A stretch of 64,000 nucleotides of DNA from assembly GCF_001592965.1 (NCBI RefSeq), contig NZ_LRPC01000001.1, positions 930,001-994,000 on the forward strand. Reading direction: 5' to 3'. Made by a program: the position numbers and the translations under genes. A model generated the notes under the pieces. It saw only the letters and a program-made list of their open reading frames with translations, searched no databases and had not been told where the DNA came from. Positions within the stretch are counted from its first letter, which is position 1, and every line of letters starts with the position of its first letter. Source of the stretch: Roseivirga spongicola. GTDB taxonomy: Bacteria; Bacteroidota; Bacteroidia; Cytophagales; Cyclobacteriaceae. This document shows positions 35,098-43,278 of this stretch, one piece after another.

Positions 35098-35535
35098 ATG
35101 AAGAGAGAAGAAACCGTAGATCACCATATAAAAACTTGCTGGCACGCTATATACAGAATGTATAACCAAGAAGCAGCCAAGCATAATAGCACAACATCAC
35201 AAGCTTTTGTGGTATTGAACATCGATCCGGTTAATGGTACACCAGCAACTAAAATTGCACCATTGATGGGATTAGAATCTAGAAGCTTAACTAGAATGCT
35301 CAAGAGTATGGAAGAGATGGGCGTGATTTACAAGGAAAAAGACCCGACAGACGGTAGGTCTGTACGCATTTTCCTTACCGACCTAGGAAAGGAAAAGCGA
35401 AGAGTATCTAAAGAAACCGTTATCCAATTTAATGATGCAGTACGTCAAACGATTGCACCAGAAAAGCTGGAAGCATTCTTTGAAGTTACTTCCAAGATTA
35501 ATCAAATCGTTGAATCGAAAAATATATTCAAATAA
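35098..35535 (+). CDS. MarR-family transcriptional regulator of the fad operon
   Basis: A 145-residue winged-helix regulator. It has the MarR fold with a helix-turn-helix in TPATKIAPLMGLESRSLTRMLKSM and the wing in KEKDPTDGRSVRIFLTDLGKEKR. MarR proteins are usually repressors released by small ligands. It is two bases upstream of fadN and leads the operon, so a fatty-acid or acyl-CoA sensor is a natural reading. A short palindrome at 35048 may be its operator. Confidence 0.92.
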   Translation: MKREETVDHHIKTCWHAIYRMYNQEAAKHNSTTSQAFVVLNIDPVNGTPATKIAPLMGLESRSLTRMLKSMEEMGVIYKEKDPTDGRSVRIFLTDLGKEKRRVSKETVIQFNDAVRQTIAPEKLEAFFEVTSKINQIVESKNIFK

Positions 35536-35537
35536 GC

Positions 35538-37922
35538 ATGAAACGAGCTATTAAAAAAGTTGCAGTACTAGGTTCAGGTGTCATGGGCTCTAGAATTGCA
35601 TGCCATTTTGCCAACATTGGTGTGGAAGTGCTCTTGCTCGATATCGTTCCTAGAGGTTTGCCAGAAGACCAAAAGTCTAACAAGGCAGCTCGAAACAAAA
35701 TTGTGAACGATGCGCTAGCTTTTGCATTGAAATCCAAACCATCTCCTATCTATGACAAGAAGTTTGCTTCGCTGATTAGCACTGGCAACTTTGAAGATGA
35801 CATGCCTAAAATTAAGGATGTCGACTGGATCATTGAGGTGGTTGTAGAACGATTAGACATTAAGAAAATCGTTTTTGAACAGGTTGAAAAATATAGAAAA
35901 CCTGGAACACTTATTACATCAAATACCTCAGGTATTCCTATGCACATGATGTGCGAGGGTAGAAGTGAAGATTTCCAGAAGCATTTCTGTGGAACTCACT
36001 TTTTTAACCCACCAAGATATTTGAGGTTGTTAGAAATCATTCCTGGCCCGAAAACCGATCAGGACATCATCGATTTCTTGATGCACTACGGAGACCTTTA
36101 CTTGGGTAAGGAGACTGTATTGTGTAAAGACACACCGGCATTTATCGCTAACCGTATCGGCATTTACGCCATCATGTCGGCCATGCATACTATTGAAGAC
36201 ATGGGCTTAACTGTTGGTGAGGTAGACAGAATGACTGGACCGCTGATTGGCCGTGCCAAGTCTGCCACCTTCCGTACTATGGATGTGGTTGGTTTGGACA
36301 CTACGGTGAATGTAGCGAACAATCTATATGCTGGCCTTCCAAACGATGAGTCTAAGGAGACTTTCAAACTGCCTAACATTGTTAAGGAAGTTCATGAAAA
36401 AGGCTGGTTCGGTGATAAGTCTGGACAAGGCTACTTTAAAAAGACAAAAGACAAAGACGGGAAGAAAGAGATTCTTGAGCTCGATCTGAAAACCTTTGAG
36501 TATGGCCCTAGAACTAGAGCTAATTTCAAAGCGCTTGAAGCAGTTAAGGACGAAGAGGATCTCAAGAATCGAATAGTTAAGTTGGTCAACTTTGATGATA
36601 AAGCTGGAGAGTTCTATCGCAGAACCTTCTTCGATACCTTCAAATATGTTTCATACCGAATTCCTGAAATCTCTGATGAGCTTTATCGAATAGATCAAGC
36701 AGTCTGTGCAGGTTTCGCATGGAAAATGGGACCTTTCGATACTTGGGATTTGCTCGGTACCAAAAAGGTAGTAGAGCAAATGGAAGGTATGGATATGAAG
36801 CCAGCCGACTGGGTTTACGAAATGCTTGATGCCGGAAACGACTCGTTCTACAAAATTGAAAACGGCATTAAGAAATATTACGACATTCCTTCTAAGTCGT
36901 ACAAAACTATTCCAGGTACTGAAGACTTGGTGATTCTCGAAAATATTCGAGAAACTCATAAAGTTTGGGGCAATGCAGGGGCTTCACTTTTCGATATTGG
37001 TGATGGTGTGCTTTGTCTTGAGTTCCACACGAAAATGAATGCCATTGGGCAGGAAATTATCGAAGGAATTGAAACGGCCATTGCCATGGCTGAGAAAGAC
37101 TATAAAGGTCTGGTGATTGGAAATGAAGGCGACAACTTCTCTGCTGGCGCCAACTTAGCCATGTTATTCATGTTTGCAGGCGATCAGGAATTCGATGAAG
37201 TAAACCTGATGGTTGCGCAATTCCAGAATACCATGAAGCGTGCGAAGTTCTCATCTATTCCGGTAGTAGCTGCGCCTGCGGGCCTTACACTGGGCGGTGG
37301 CTGCGAACTTTCACTGCATTGTGATGCTATTCAAGCCCATGCCGAAACCTACATTGGATTGGTTGAGGTAGGTGTTGGTCTGATTCCTGGTGGAGGCGGA
37401 ACCAAAGAACTTACTCTTCGTGTAGCAGATTCTCTAACTGCAGGTGATCCCGAATTGAACAGATTACAGGAAGCCTTTATGAACATAGCGACTGCAAAAG
37501 TGGCTACTTCTGCAGAGGAGGCGAGAGCAATGAGCATTCTTCGTCCGCAAGATGGCGTGACTTTAAACAGAAGTCGTTTGCTTACCGATGCAAAAGCTAA
37601 AGTTCTAGAACTGCACGAGGCTGGTTATACGCAGCCTGTGGAAAGAACGGATATCAAGGTTCATGGCCAGGTTGGTTTAGCAAACTTCCATGCCGGAATT
37701 AACGGTATGCTACTCGGAAACTACATTTCTGAGCACGATGCGAAGATTGCTAAGAAGCTAGCGTGGATCATGTGTGGTGGTGACCTTACTGCTCCGCAAG
37801 AAGTATCGGAACAATACCTACTCGATTTGGAGCGACAAATGTTTGTCGAATTAACGGCTGAGCCAAAGACACTGGAGAGAATCCATAGTATTTTATTCAA
37901 AGGCAAACCGTTGCGCAATTAA
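35538..37922 (+). CDS. fadN: 3-hydroxyacyl-CoA dehydrogenase / enoyl-CoA hydratase, FadN-type
   Basis: A 794-residue two-step beta-oxidation enzyme. The N-terminal half is a 3-hydroxyacyl-CoA dehydrogenase: the NAD site VAVLGSGVMGSRIACHFA, CGTHFFNPPRYLRLLE with the catalytic His, and a second helical domain. The C-terminal third (about 500-690) is an enoyl-CoA hydratase: NEGDNFSAGANLAML with the catalytic region and VGVGLIPGGGGTKEL with the Glu and GGG oxyanion turn. The order, dehydrogenase then hydratase, is that of Bacillus subtilis FadN and opposite to E. coli FadB. Operon order marR, fadN, fadA, fadE repeats the Bacillus fadNAE plan. Confidence 0.95.
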   Translation: MKRAIKKVAVLGSGVMGSRIACHFANIGVEVLLLDIVPRGLPEDQKSNKAARNKIVNDALAFALKSKPSPIYDKKFASLISTGNFEDDMPKIKDVDWIIEVVVERLDIKKIVFEQVEKYRKPGTLITSNTSGIPMHMMCEGRSEDFQKHFCGTHFFNPPRYLRLLEIIPGPKTDQDIIDFLMHYGDLYLGKETVLCKDTPAFIANRIGIYAIMSAMHTIEDMGLTVGEVDRMTGPLIGRAKSATFRTMDVVGLDTTVNVANNLYAGLPNDESKETFKLPNIVKEVHEKGWFGDKSGQGYFKKTKDKDGKKEILELDLKTFEYGPRTRANFKALEAVKDEEDLKNRIVKLVNFDDKAGEFYRRTFFDTFKYVSYRIPEISDELYRIDQAVCAGFAWKMGPFDTWDLLGTKKVVEQMEGMDMKPADWVYEMLDAGNDSFYKIENGIKKYYDIPSKSYKTIPGTEDLVILENIRETHKVWGNAGASLFDIGDGVLCLEFHTKMNAIGQEIIEGIETAIAMAEKDYKGLVIGNEGDNFSAGANLAMLFMFAGDQEFDEVNLMVAQFQNTMKRAKFSSIPVVAAPAGLTLGGGCELSLHCDAIQAHAETYIGLVEVGVGLIPGGGGTKELTLRVADSLTAGDPELNRLQEAFMNIATAKVATSAEEARAMSILRPQDGVTLNRSRLLTDAKAKVLELHEAGYTQPVERTDIKVHGQVGLANFHAGINGMLLGNYISEHDAKIAKKLAWIMCGGDLTAPQEVSEQYLLDLERQMFVELTAEPKTLERIHSILFKGKPLRN

Positions 37923-37952
37923 TCATTGAACATTCAAAATTGAACATTAATT

Positions 37953-39128
37953 ATGGACGCATATATAGTTGCAGGATATAGAACAGCAGTAGGTCGAGGT
38001 AAGCGAAGCGTTTTGAAAAGCGTACGCCCAGATGATATGGCTGCTGACGTAATAAAACATTTGGTCTCAAAAGTTGACGGATTCGATCCGACAAGAGTGG
38101 ATGACCTGATTGTAGGAAATGCTGTTCCGGAAGCGGAGCAAGGCATGCAAATGGGTCGAATGATCTCTTTGCTTTCATTACCAATCGGAGTTCCGGGAAT
38201 GATCGTGAACCGATACTGTGGCTCAGGTTTGGAAGCCATTGCTTTGGCCTCTTCCCGAATTCATGCCGGTACTGCCGACTGCATTATTGCAGGTGGAACA
38301 GAGTCTATGAGCATGGTGCCTGTTATGGGTTATAAAACAGCTTTGAACTACAAACTAGCCACTGAGCACAGCGATTATTACTTGAGCATGGGCCTAACGG
38401 CTGAACAAGTAGCTAAAGAATTCAACATCACCAGAGACGAAGCCGATCAGTTTGCTTTAGAGTCGCACCAAAAAGCGATTAAAGCACAAGAAGCTGGCCT
38501 TTTTGATGATGAAATTGTGCCAATCAACGTAACTGAAAAGTTTGTAGATGCATCAGGCAAAATGGCTGAGAAATCTTACACGGTAGACAAAGACGAAGGA
38601 CCAAGAGCAGATACATCTTTAGATGTGTTGGCAGGACTTCGACCTGTGTTTGCTCAAGGCGGGCAAGTAACGGCTGGTAACTCTTCTCCAGTTTCTGATG
38701 GTGCCTCATTCGTGATGGTGATGTCAGAAAGAATGGTGAAGGAATTAAACCTCGAGCCAATTGCCAGAATGGTGACTTACACTGCCATGGGTGTTCACCC
38801 AAGAATTATGGGTATTGGTCCAGTAGAGGCAGTGCCAAAAGCATTAAAGCAAGCAGGTTTGAAACAGTCAGACTTAGACTTGATCGAACTAAACGAGGCT
38901 TTCGCAGCGCAGTCATTAGCTGTTATCAAAGAACTCGACTTCGACAGAAGCAAACTAAACGTCAATGGTGGAGCCATTGCTTTGGGTCACCCGCTAGGTT
39001 GCTCAGGTGCTAAGCTTTCCGTTCAGCTCTTCAATGAAATGAGAAGACGTAAATCCAAATACGGCATGGTAACCGCCTGTGTTGGTGGTGGCCAAGGTGT
39101 TGCGGGGATATATGAGTTCCTCAATTAG
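37953..39128 (+). CDS. fadA: acetyl-CoA C-acyltransferase (thiolase)
   Basis: A 391-residue thiolase catalysing the last step of beta-oxidation, releasing acetyl-CoA. The nucleophile is Cys89 in VNRYCGSGLEA; the second motif is LNVNGGAIALGHPLGCSGA with the catalytic His near residue 346 and the third ACVGGGQGVAGIYEF with the second Cys near the C terminus. It lies 30 bp after fadN in a short spacer with a direct repeat (TTGAACATT twice). It is followed, unusually, by a four-helix-bundle gene before fadE. Confidence 0.95.
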   Translation: MDAYIVAGYRTAVGRGKRSVLKSVRPDDMAADVIKHLVSKVDGFDPTRVDDLIVGNAVPEAEQGMQMGRMISLLSLPIGVPGMIVNRYCGSGLEAIALASSRIHAGTADCIIAGGTESMSMVPVMGYKTALNYKLATEHSDYYLSMGLTAEQVAKEFNITRDEADQFALESHQKAIKAQEAGLFDDEIVPINVTEKFVDASGKMAEKSYTVDKDEGPRADTSLDVLAGLRPVFAQGGQVTAGNSSPVSDGASFVMVMSERMVKELNLEPIARMVTYTAMGVHPRIMGIGPVEAVPKALKQAGLKQSDLDLIELNEAFAAQSLAVIKELDFDRSKLNVNGGAIALGHPLGCSGAKLSVQLFNEMRRRKSKYGMVTACVGGGQGVAGIYEFLN

Positions 39129-39548
39129 TATTGAGTAGTAGGTCTTGAGATATGAGACCCTTTAACATCAATTAAACACACAATGAATAATTACAAAGAG
39201 TTAAAGGTATGGCAGATGGCCATAGATATAGCAGAAGCAGTATATCAACTGACTTCCAGCTTTCCTAGTGAAGAAAAGTATGGTTTAATAAGTCAATTGA
39301 GAAGAGCCTCAGTTTCGGTGGCTTCTAATATTGCAGAAGGTGCTGGTAGAAATACGAATGGAGAATTTCGCCAGATGTTAGGTATTGCCTATGGTTCGCT
39401 TTGTGAAGTTGAGACCCAACTGATATTGGCGAATCGCTTTAATATGATTAGTGAAGAACAATTAGAAAAACAGAGTATTCAGGTAGGCTCTCTTCAAAAG
39501 ATGCTCTACAACTTAATTAAGAAACTGGGCTAGCTCAATACTCAATAC
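39128..39548. repeat. short inverted repeats framing the S23 gene
   Basis: GTATTGAGT at 39128-39136 and its complement ACTCAATAC at 39540-39548 flank the four-helix-bundle gene; next to them GTCTTG (39142) and CAAGAC (39549) form another matching pair, with the internal order changed. These may mark the ends of an inserted cassette. Confidence 0.35.
39183..39533 (+). CDS. four-helix bundle protein (S23/IVP family)
   Basis: A 116-residue protein of the S23 ribosomal-intervening-sequence family. It matches by the pattern KELKVWQMAIDIAEAVY, LTSSFPSEEKYGLISQLRRASVSVASNIAEGAGR and EVETQLILANRFNMI. In some bacteria members are encoded inside rRNA intervening sequences; elsewhere they occur as free genes of unknown function. 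Here it interrupts the thiolase-dehydrogenase order of the fad operon in the same direction, framed by short inverted repeats, so it looks like a small inserted cassette. Whether it does anything for beta-oxidation is doubtful. Confidence 0.9.
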   Translation: MNNYKELKVWQMAIDIAEAVYQLTSSFPSEEKYGLISQLRRASVSVASNIAEGAGRNTNGEFRQMLGIAYGSLCEVETQLILANRFNMISEEQLEKQSIQVGSLQKMLYNLIKKLG

Positions 39549-39570
39549 CCAAGACTAAATACTTAAAAAC

Positions 39571-41379
39571 ATGAGTGTTTTGACAGACAAAAAATCAATC
39601 AAAGGCGGTGAGTTCATCGTCAGAGAAACAGAAGCAAACGAAGTCTTTATTCCAGAAGAGTTTTCTGAGGAACAGAAGATGATGGCGCAAGCGTGCCAGG
39701 ACTTTATCGACACGGAGATTACTCCAAGGGCAGAGGAAATAGATTCAATGAAAGACCCGAATCTAGTACCTAATATTTTCAAGAAGGCTGGCGAATTAGG
39801 TCTTTTAGGAATTTCAGTTCCTGAGCAATATGGTGGAATGGGTATGAGCTTCAACACCAGTATGTTGATCGCTGATATCATTGGTGCAGCAGGTTCATTT
39901 TCTACTACTTACGGAGCGCACACGGGTATCGGTACTTTGCCAATTCTGTACTACGGAAACGATGAGCAGAAGCAAAAGTATTTGCCAAAACTAGCTACTG
40001 GTGAGTGGGCGGCTTGCTACTGCTTAACTGAACCAGATGCTGGTTCTGATGCCAATTCTGGTAAAACCAAAGCGGTGCTTTCAGAAGATGGAAGTCATTA
40101 CAAGATCACCGGACAGAAAATGTGGATCTCCAATGCAGGCTTTGCGGATATCTTCATTGTGTTTGCTAAGATCGAAGATGACAAAAACCTTACTGCTTTT
40201 ATCGTAGAGAAAGGTTTTGGTGGTATTACTATGAATGAGGAAGAGAAGAAGATGGGTATCAAAGGCTCTTCTACTCGTCAAGTATTCTTCAACGACTGTG
40301 AAGTTCCTGCAGAAAACATGCTTTCTGAAAGAGGCAACGGATTCAAAATTGCGGTGAACATCCTGAACATTGGTCGTGTGAAATTGGGAGCTGGAGTATT
40401 AGGCGGTTGTAGAACTGTAATCTCTCAGGCTGCTAACTACTCTAATGAGCGTAAGCAGTTTGGTGTGTCTATTTCAAGCTTCGGTGCTATAAAAGGCAAG
40501 TTGGCTGAAATGGCAACTAGAACTTATGTAACCGAGTCGCTTGACTACCGTGCTGGCCAAAACATTGAAGATAAAATCAATGACCTGATTGCCGATGGTA
40601 TGGACGAAACCAAAGCCAAGCTAAAAGGAGTTGAGCAATTCGCTATAGAATGTGCTATCGCGAAAATTCATAGTTCAGAAGTGCTAGATTATGTGGTAGA
40701 TGAAGGCGTTCAGGTATATGGTGGTATGGGCTTCTCAGCAGATGCGCCAATGGAAAGAGCTTACCGTGATGCTCGTATTGCTAGAATTTACGAAGGTACC
40801 AACGAGATCAACCGTATGTTGATGGTAGGTATGCTTTTGAAGCGTGCCATGAAAGGCGAAATTGATATCTACGGACCAGCAATGGACGTGTCTAAGGAGC
40901 TGACTTCTGTACCTACTTTCTCAACCATCGATAAGTCTGTGCTTTTTGCAGGTGAGAAAGAAGTGATCAAGAACTTGAAGAAGGTGTTCTTGATGGTAGG
41001 CGGAAAAGCTGCTATGGCACTGCAAGACAAGATTGAAGATGAGCAGGAAGTAATGATGAATCTTGCCGATATCTTAATCGAAGTTTATGCTTGCGAATCT
41101 GCTATGCTAAGAACAGAAAAGCTGGTAAGTCAAAGAGGCGAGGAGGCATGTGCCGATCAAATTGCTATGACGCAGATTTATATGGCTGGTGCGATTGATA
41201 AAATTATTTCTGCTGCGAAAGAAGCTATCGGTTCATTTACTAAAGGCGATGAGCAAAAAGTTATGCTGATGGGTCTTAAGCGATTCACTAAAATGGATCT
41301 GGTGAACGTAAAAGAGCTTCGCAGACAGGTAGCTGATACAATTATCTCAAAAGGTAAGTTTCCTTATTTCTTTGGATAA
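39571..41379 (+). CDS. fadE: acyl-CoA dehydrogenase, FadE-type
   Basis: A 602-residue FAD enzyme introducing the double bond in the first step of beta-oxidation. Landmarks: PEQYGGMGMSFNTSM, CLTEPDAGSDANSGKTKA (FAD/substrate site), WISNAGFADIFIVFAK, RKQFGVSISSFGAIK and YGGMGFSADAPMERAYRDARI. The catalytic base is Glu408 in RIYEGTNEIN. Residues 430-602 are an extra C-terminal helical domain, as in the B. subtilis FadE type. It is the last gene of the operon and is followed by a double-hairpin repeat and a terminator. Confidence 0.95.
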   Translation: MSVLTDKKSIKGGEFIVRETEANEVFIPEEFSEEQKMMAQACQDFIDTEITPRAEEIDSMKDPNLVPNIFKKAGELGLLGISVPEQYGGMGMSFNTSMLIADIIGAAGSFSTTYGAHTGIGTLPILYYGNDEQKQKYLPKLATGEWAACYCLTEPDAGSDANSGKTKAVLSEDGSHYKITGQKMWISNAGFADIFIVFAKIEDDKNLTAFIVEKGFGGITMNEEEKKMGIKGSSTRQVFFNDCEVPAENMLSERGNGFKIAVNILNIGRVKLGAGVLGGCRTVISQAANYSNERKQFGVSISSFGAIKGKLAEMATRTYVTESLDYRAGQNIEDKINDLIADGMDETKAKLKGVEQFAIECAIAKIHSSEVLDYVVDEGVQVYGGMGFSADAPMERAYRDARIARIYEGTNEINRMLMVGMLLKRAMKGEIDIYGPAMDVSKELTSVPTFSTIDKSVLFAGEKEVIKNLKKVFLMVGGKAAMALQDKIEDEQEVMMNLADILIEVYACESAMLRTEKLVSQRGEEACADQIAMTQIYMAGAIDKIISAAKEAIGSFTKGDEQKVMLMGLKRFTKMDLVNVKELRRQVADTIISKGKFPYFFG

Positions 41380-41420
41380 CCCCTCCGGTCTTCGACCACC
41401 TCCCCTTGAAAGGGGGAGGA
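41380..41420 (-). repeat. GC-rich double-hairpin repeat, copy 1
   Basis: Two adjacent hairpins: GGTC-TTC-GACC (41387-41397) and CTCCCC paired with GGGGGAG (to 41419). The reverse complement aligns with the element at 46675. Such repeats are frequent behind genes in this phylum and can act as terminators or message stabilisers. Confidence 0.7.
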
Positions 41421-41435
41421 CTTAGTTAAAACTCA

Positions 41436-41471
41436 AGCTAACTTTCTCGCAAGAGAGGGTTGGCTTTTTTT
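41436..41471 (+). terminator. terminator of the fad operon
   Basis: A fully paired 13-bp stem (41436-41448 with 41453-41465, several G-T pairs), a GCAA loop and a seven-T tract. Confidence 0.85.
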
Positions 41472-41480
41472 ATGGTCTCC

Positions 41481-41602
41481 GTCATTCTAAGGGAGAACAT
41501 TTCTCCTTAGAGAAATAGTCGACCGAAAGAATCTGTTCATTAATTGCAATGCTTTTAACAAGCAGATTCTTTCGGTTTTCGTACCTCAAGCCTCAGAATG
41601 AC
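41481..41602. repeat. 122-bp palindromic element, copy A
   Basis: The ends are inverted repeats (GTCATTCTAAGG at the left, CCTCAGAATGAC at the right, one mismatch), and an inner perfect 13-bp pair, CCGAAAGAATCTG at 41523 and CAGATTCTTTCGG at 41563, sets a second hairpin. Copy B at 41957 has the same 122-bp length, the same orientation and about 85% identity by hand alignment. It stands 15 bp from the GIY-YIG gene. Confidence 0.85.
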
Positions 41603-41617
41603 GGCAAAGCTGAATGT

Positions 41618-41917
41618 TCACCAGCTCAAAACTTCTTCTGAAAGATCATCCCAATTGGGATTCACGGAATTGATTAGCTTTTCTTTATTAATTCTGGTTT
41701 TACCCTTTACAGCCTTTTCCCTTTTAATTGCCTCTTCTATAGAAGAAAAGTGTTCCATATAAACCAGAAGTTTCAAGTTATATCTGGCTGTAAAACTCTT
41801 TGGGTAGAGGCCTGTAATATGTTCCCTAAGTCTGGAGGCCAAGTCCGAAGTGACCCCAGTGTATAGCGTAGTCTTATTCGTCAGTATATAAACTGAACCT
41901 CCTTTTGCATGCGTCAT
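41618..41917 (-). CDS. GIY-YIG domain protein between two palindromic elements
   Basis: A 99-residue, single-domain GIY-YIG protein of the UPF0213/YhbQ type. The motif pair appears as SVYILTNK and LYTGVTSDL, with the catalytic Arg in SRLREH (about residue 29), a conserved Glu in EEAIKREKAVKG (about 62) and an Asn in SVNPNWDDL. GIY-YIG enzymes cut DNA or act in repair and homing. The gene lies exactly between two direct 122-bp palindromic copies (15 bp from A, 39 bp from B). No other gene is in this unit. The layout suggests that the protein helps maintain or spread the repeat; that is inference. Confidence 0.92.
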   Translation of the reverse strand: MTHAKGGSVYILTNKTTLYTGVTSDLASRLREHITGLYPKSFTARYNLKLLVYMEHFSSIEEAIKREKAVKGKTRINKEKLINSVNPNWDDLSEEVLSW

Positions 41918-41956
41918 TACTCAATATAAGAATATTGCTAAAGTAAAGTCTTGTAC

Positions 41957-42078
41957 ATCATTCTGAGGGAGAAGACTTCTTGATAAAGAAGTAATCGACC
42001 GAAAGAATCTGTTCAAGAGTTGCAGTGCTTTCAACGAGCAGGTTCTTTCGGTTTTCGTACCTCAAACCTCAGAATGAC
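41957..42078. repeat. 122-bp palindromic element, copy B
   Basis: Same orientation and length as copy A at 41481. Right end CCTCAGAATGAC is exact; left end ATCATTCTGAGG differs by one base. The inner hairpin is CCGAAAGAATCTG with CAGGTTCTTTCGG. A further fragment, GATTCTTTCGG, follows at about 42093. Confidence 0.85.
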
Positions 42079-42150
42079 GTGGTAATCTGGTAGATTCTTT
42101 CGGATCAGGTACTCAGGGCATTCAGCTAAAGAGGCACCTTATCTGCTTAC

Positions 42151-42516
42151 TTAAATTTCCCTCCCAAACGGTGCAAAAGCCAATCCGGCTAGCTTAAAGT
42201 GTTGTAAGCCGAAGGGAATTCCGATAATGGTGATACAGAAAATTGCTCCCCAGAAGAGGTGGGTGAGGAAGATCCAGAAGCCACCGAAGATAATCCAGAT
42301 AATATTGAGCGGGAGAAAAAGACAACCACCAGTCACTGTGCCGGGCTTTACTTCCTGACCGAAAGGGGCAAAGCCCAGAATGGCCAGTTTAAAACATTGA
42401 ATTCCCCATGGAATACCGACTACGGTAACGCATAGTGCGATTCCACCTAAAATATATTCCAGTGCGATCATCCAGCCACCGAAGACGATCCAGATAATAT
42501 TAGCAAATAACCTCAT
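42151..42516 (-). CDS. yccF: YccF-domain inner membrane protein
   Basis: A 121-residue protein made of two YccF domains, each a hydrophobic stretch with the pattern N-I-I-W-I-V/I-F-G-G-W/F, then GIP-x-G-x-Q-x-F-K-L-A and FAPFG: residues 5-54 and 70-119. The internal duplication shows two membrane hairpins. YccF proteins are inner-membrane proteins of unknown role. It is a single gene reading toward the repeats. Confidence 0.92.
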   Translation of the reverse strand: MRLFANIIWIVFGGWMIALEYILGGIALCVTVVGIPWGIQCFKLAILGFAPFGQEVKPGTVTGGCLFLPLNIIWIIFGGFWIFLTHLFWGAIFCITIIGIPFGLQHFKLAGLAFAPFGREI

Positions 42517-42594
42517 GTTGACCTGTTGTTTTTGACACTGGTAAGTTAAGGGTTATCCGTTAATCGGAAATCTGCGAGTATTAATTTCTGCTGA

Positions 42595-43206
42595 TTATAT
42601 AAGCTCTCTAAACGAGATGACACTGTTATTCTCCCTATCCAGTTCAAAAACAGCAGACTTGTCATCTCCATTCATTCGATATTCATGGAAGTAGATAACT
42701 GGTCGGTTATTAAAGTCTATACTGTAGATAGAAAGGTTGAACTGGCTGAGCAGGTGCTCAAGATCTTTAAGTGCTGATTCTTCTTCTGCCAAGGCTAGCT
42801 GATACGCCTCAGAAGGTCTGTTATTTTTTCGACTCAATTCTCCTTCGGCAGCAGCTCTCAATTTCAGATAGTCATCAACCTGATCTATTGGGAAAGGCTG
42901 AGCAAAGGTTGAAATACTTTCCACTTTGTCTGAAAGGTTGGCTAGGTGTAGCTGTTTTACCCTTTGTCTGGTGGTATCTTGTAACACAAGCAGCGCCTTC
43001 TGTATGGGGGCTTGGTCTGCCAAAAAGGCCAAGTCAATCTTCTGGTATCTCAACGGAACGTAAGACTGGCTGTCATCTTTATATTCATAAAAGAAAGCTC
43101 GAATCTGCCCTTCCCACTTTTCTTCGTCCGATCTTCTATCGCAAGAGAGAAAAACAAAGGCAGCTAGAGCGCCCAAGAGGAAACCGTTTTTGGCTAGTAT
43201 TTTCAT
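42595..43206 (-). CDS. lipoprotein of unknown function
   Basis: A 203-residue lipoprotein with a lipobox FLSC (Cys22) after MKILAKNGFLLGALAAFVF. The mature part is acidic and helical, starting RRSDEEKWEGQIRAFFYEYKDD, with a helix-rich centre and a C-terminal Y-x-x-x-I-N-N-R-P-V-I-YFHEYRMNGDDKSAVFELD stretch. No known family recognised. The gene lies in the same direction as yccF and the GH20 gene at 43279 but with separating gaps. Confidence 0.78.
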   Translation of the reverse strand: MKILAKNGFLLGALAAFVFLSCDRRSDEEKWEGQIRAFFYEYKDDSQSYVPLRYQKIDLAFLADQAPIQKALLVLQDTTRQRVKQLHLANLSDKVESISTFAQPFPIDQVDDYLKLRAAAEGELSRKNNRPSEAYQLALAEEESALKDLEHLLSQFNLSIYSIDFNNRPVIYFHEYRMNGDDKSAVFELDRENNSVISFRELI

Positions 43207-43278
43207 GATCTTAATGTTGAGGCTCCTAAAATAGTATACTCCGAATTACGCTCTGGAATTTTAACATGTTTTGACCTA

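Noticed and set aside
41481-42078. Region as a CRISPR array or phage remnant
   Set aside because: Only two copies 476 bp apart, both palindromic, and no phage or cas gene.
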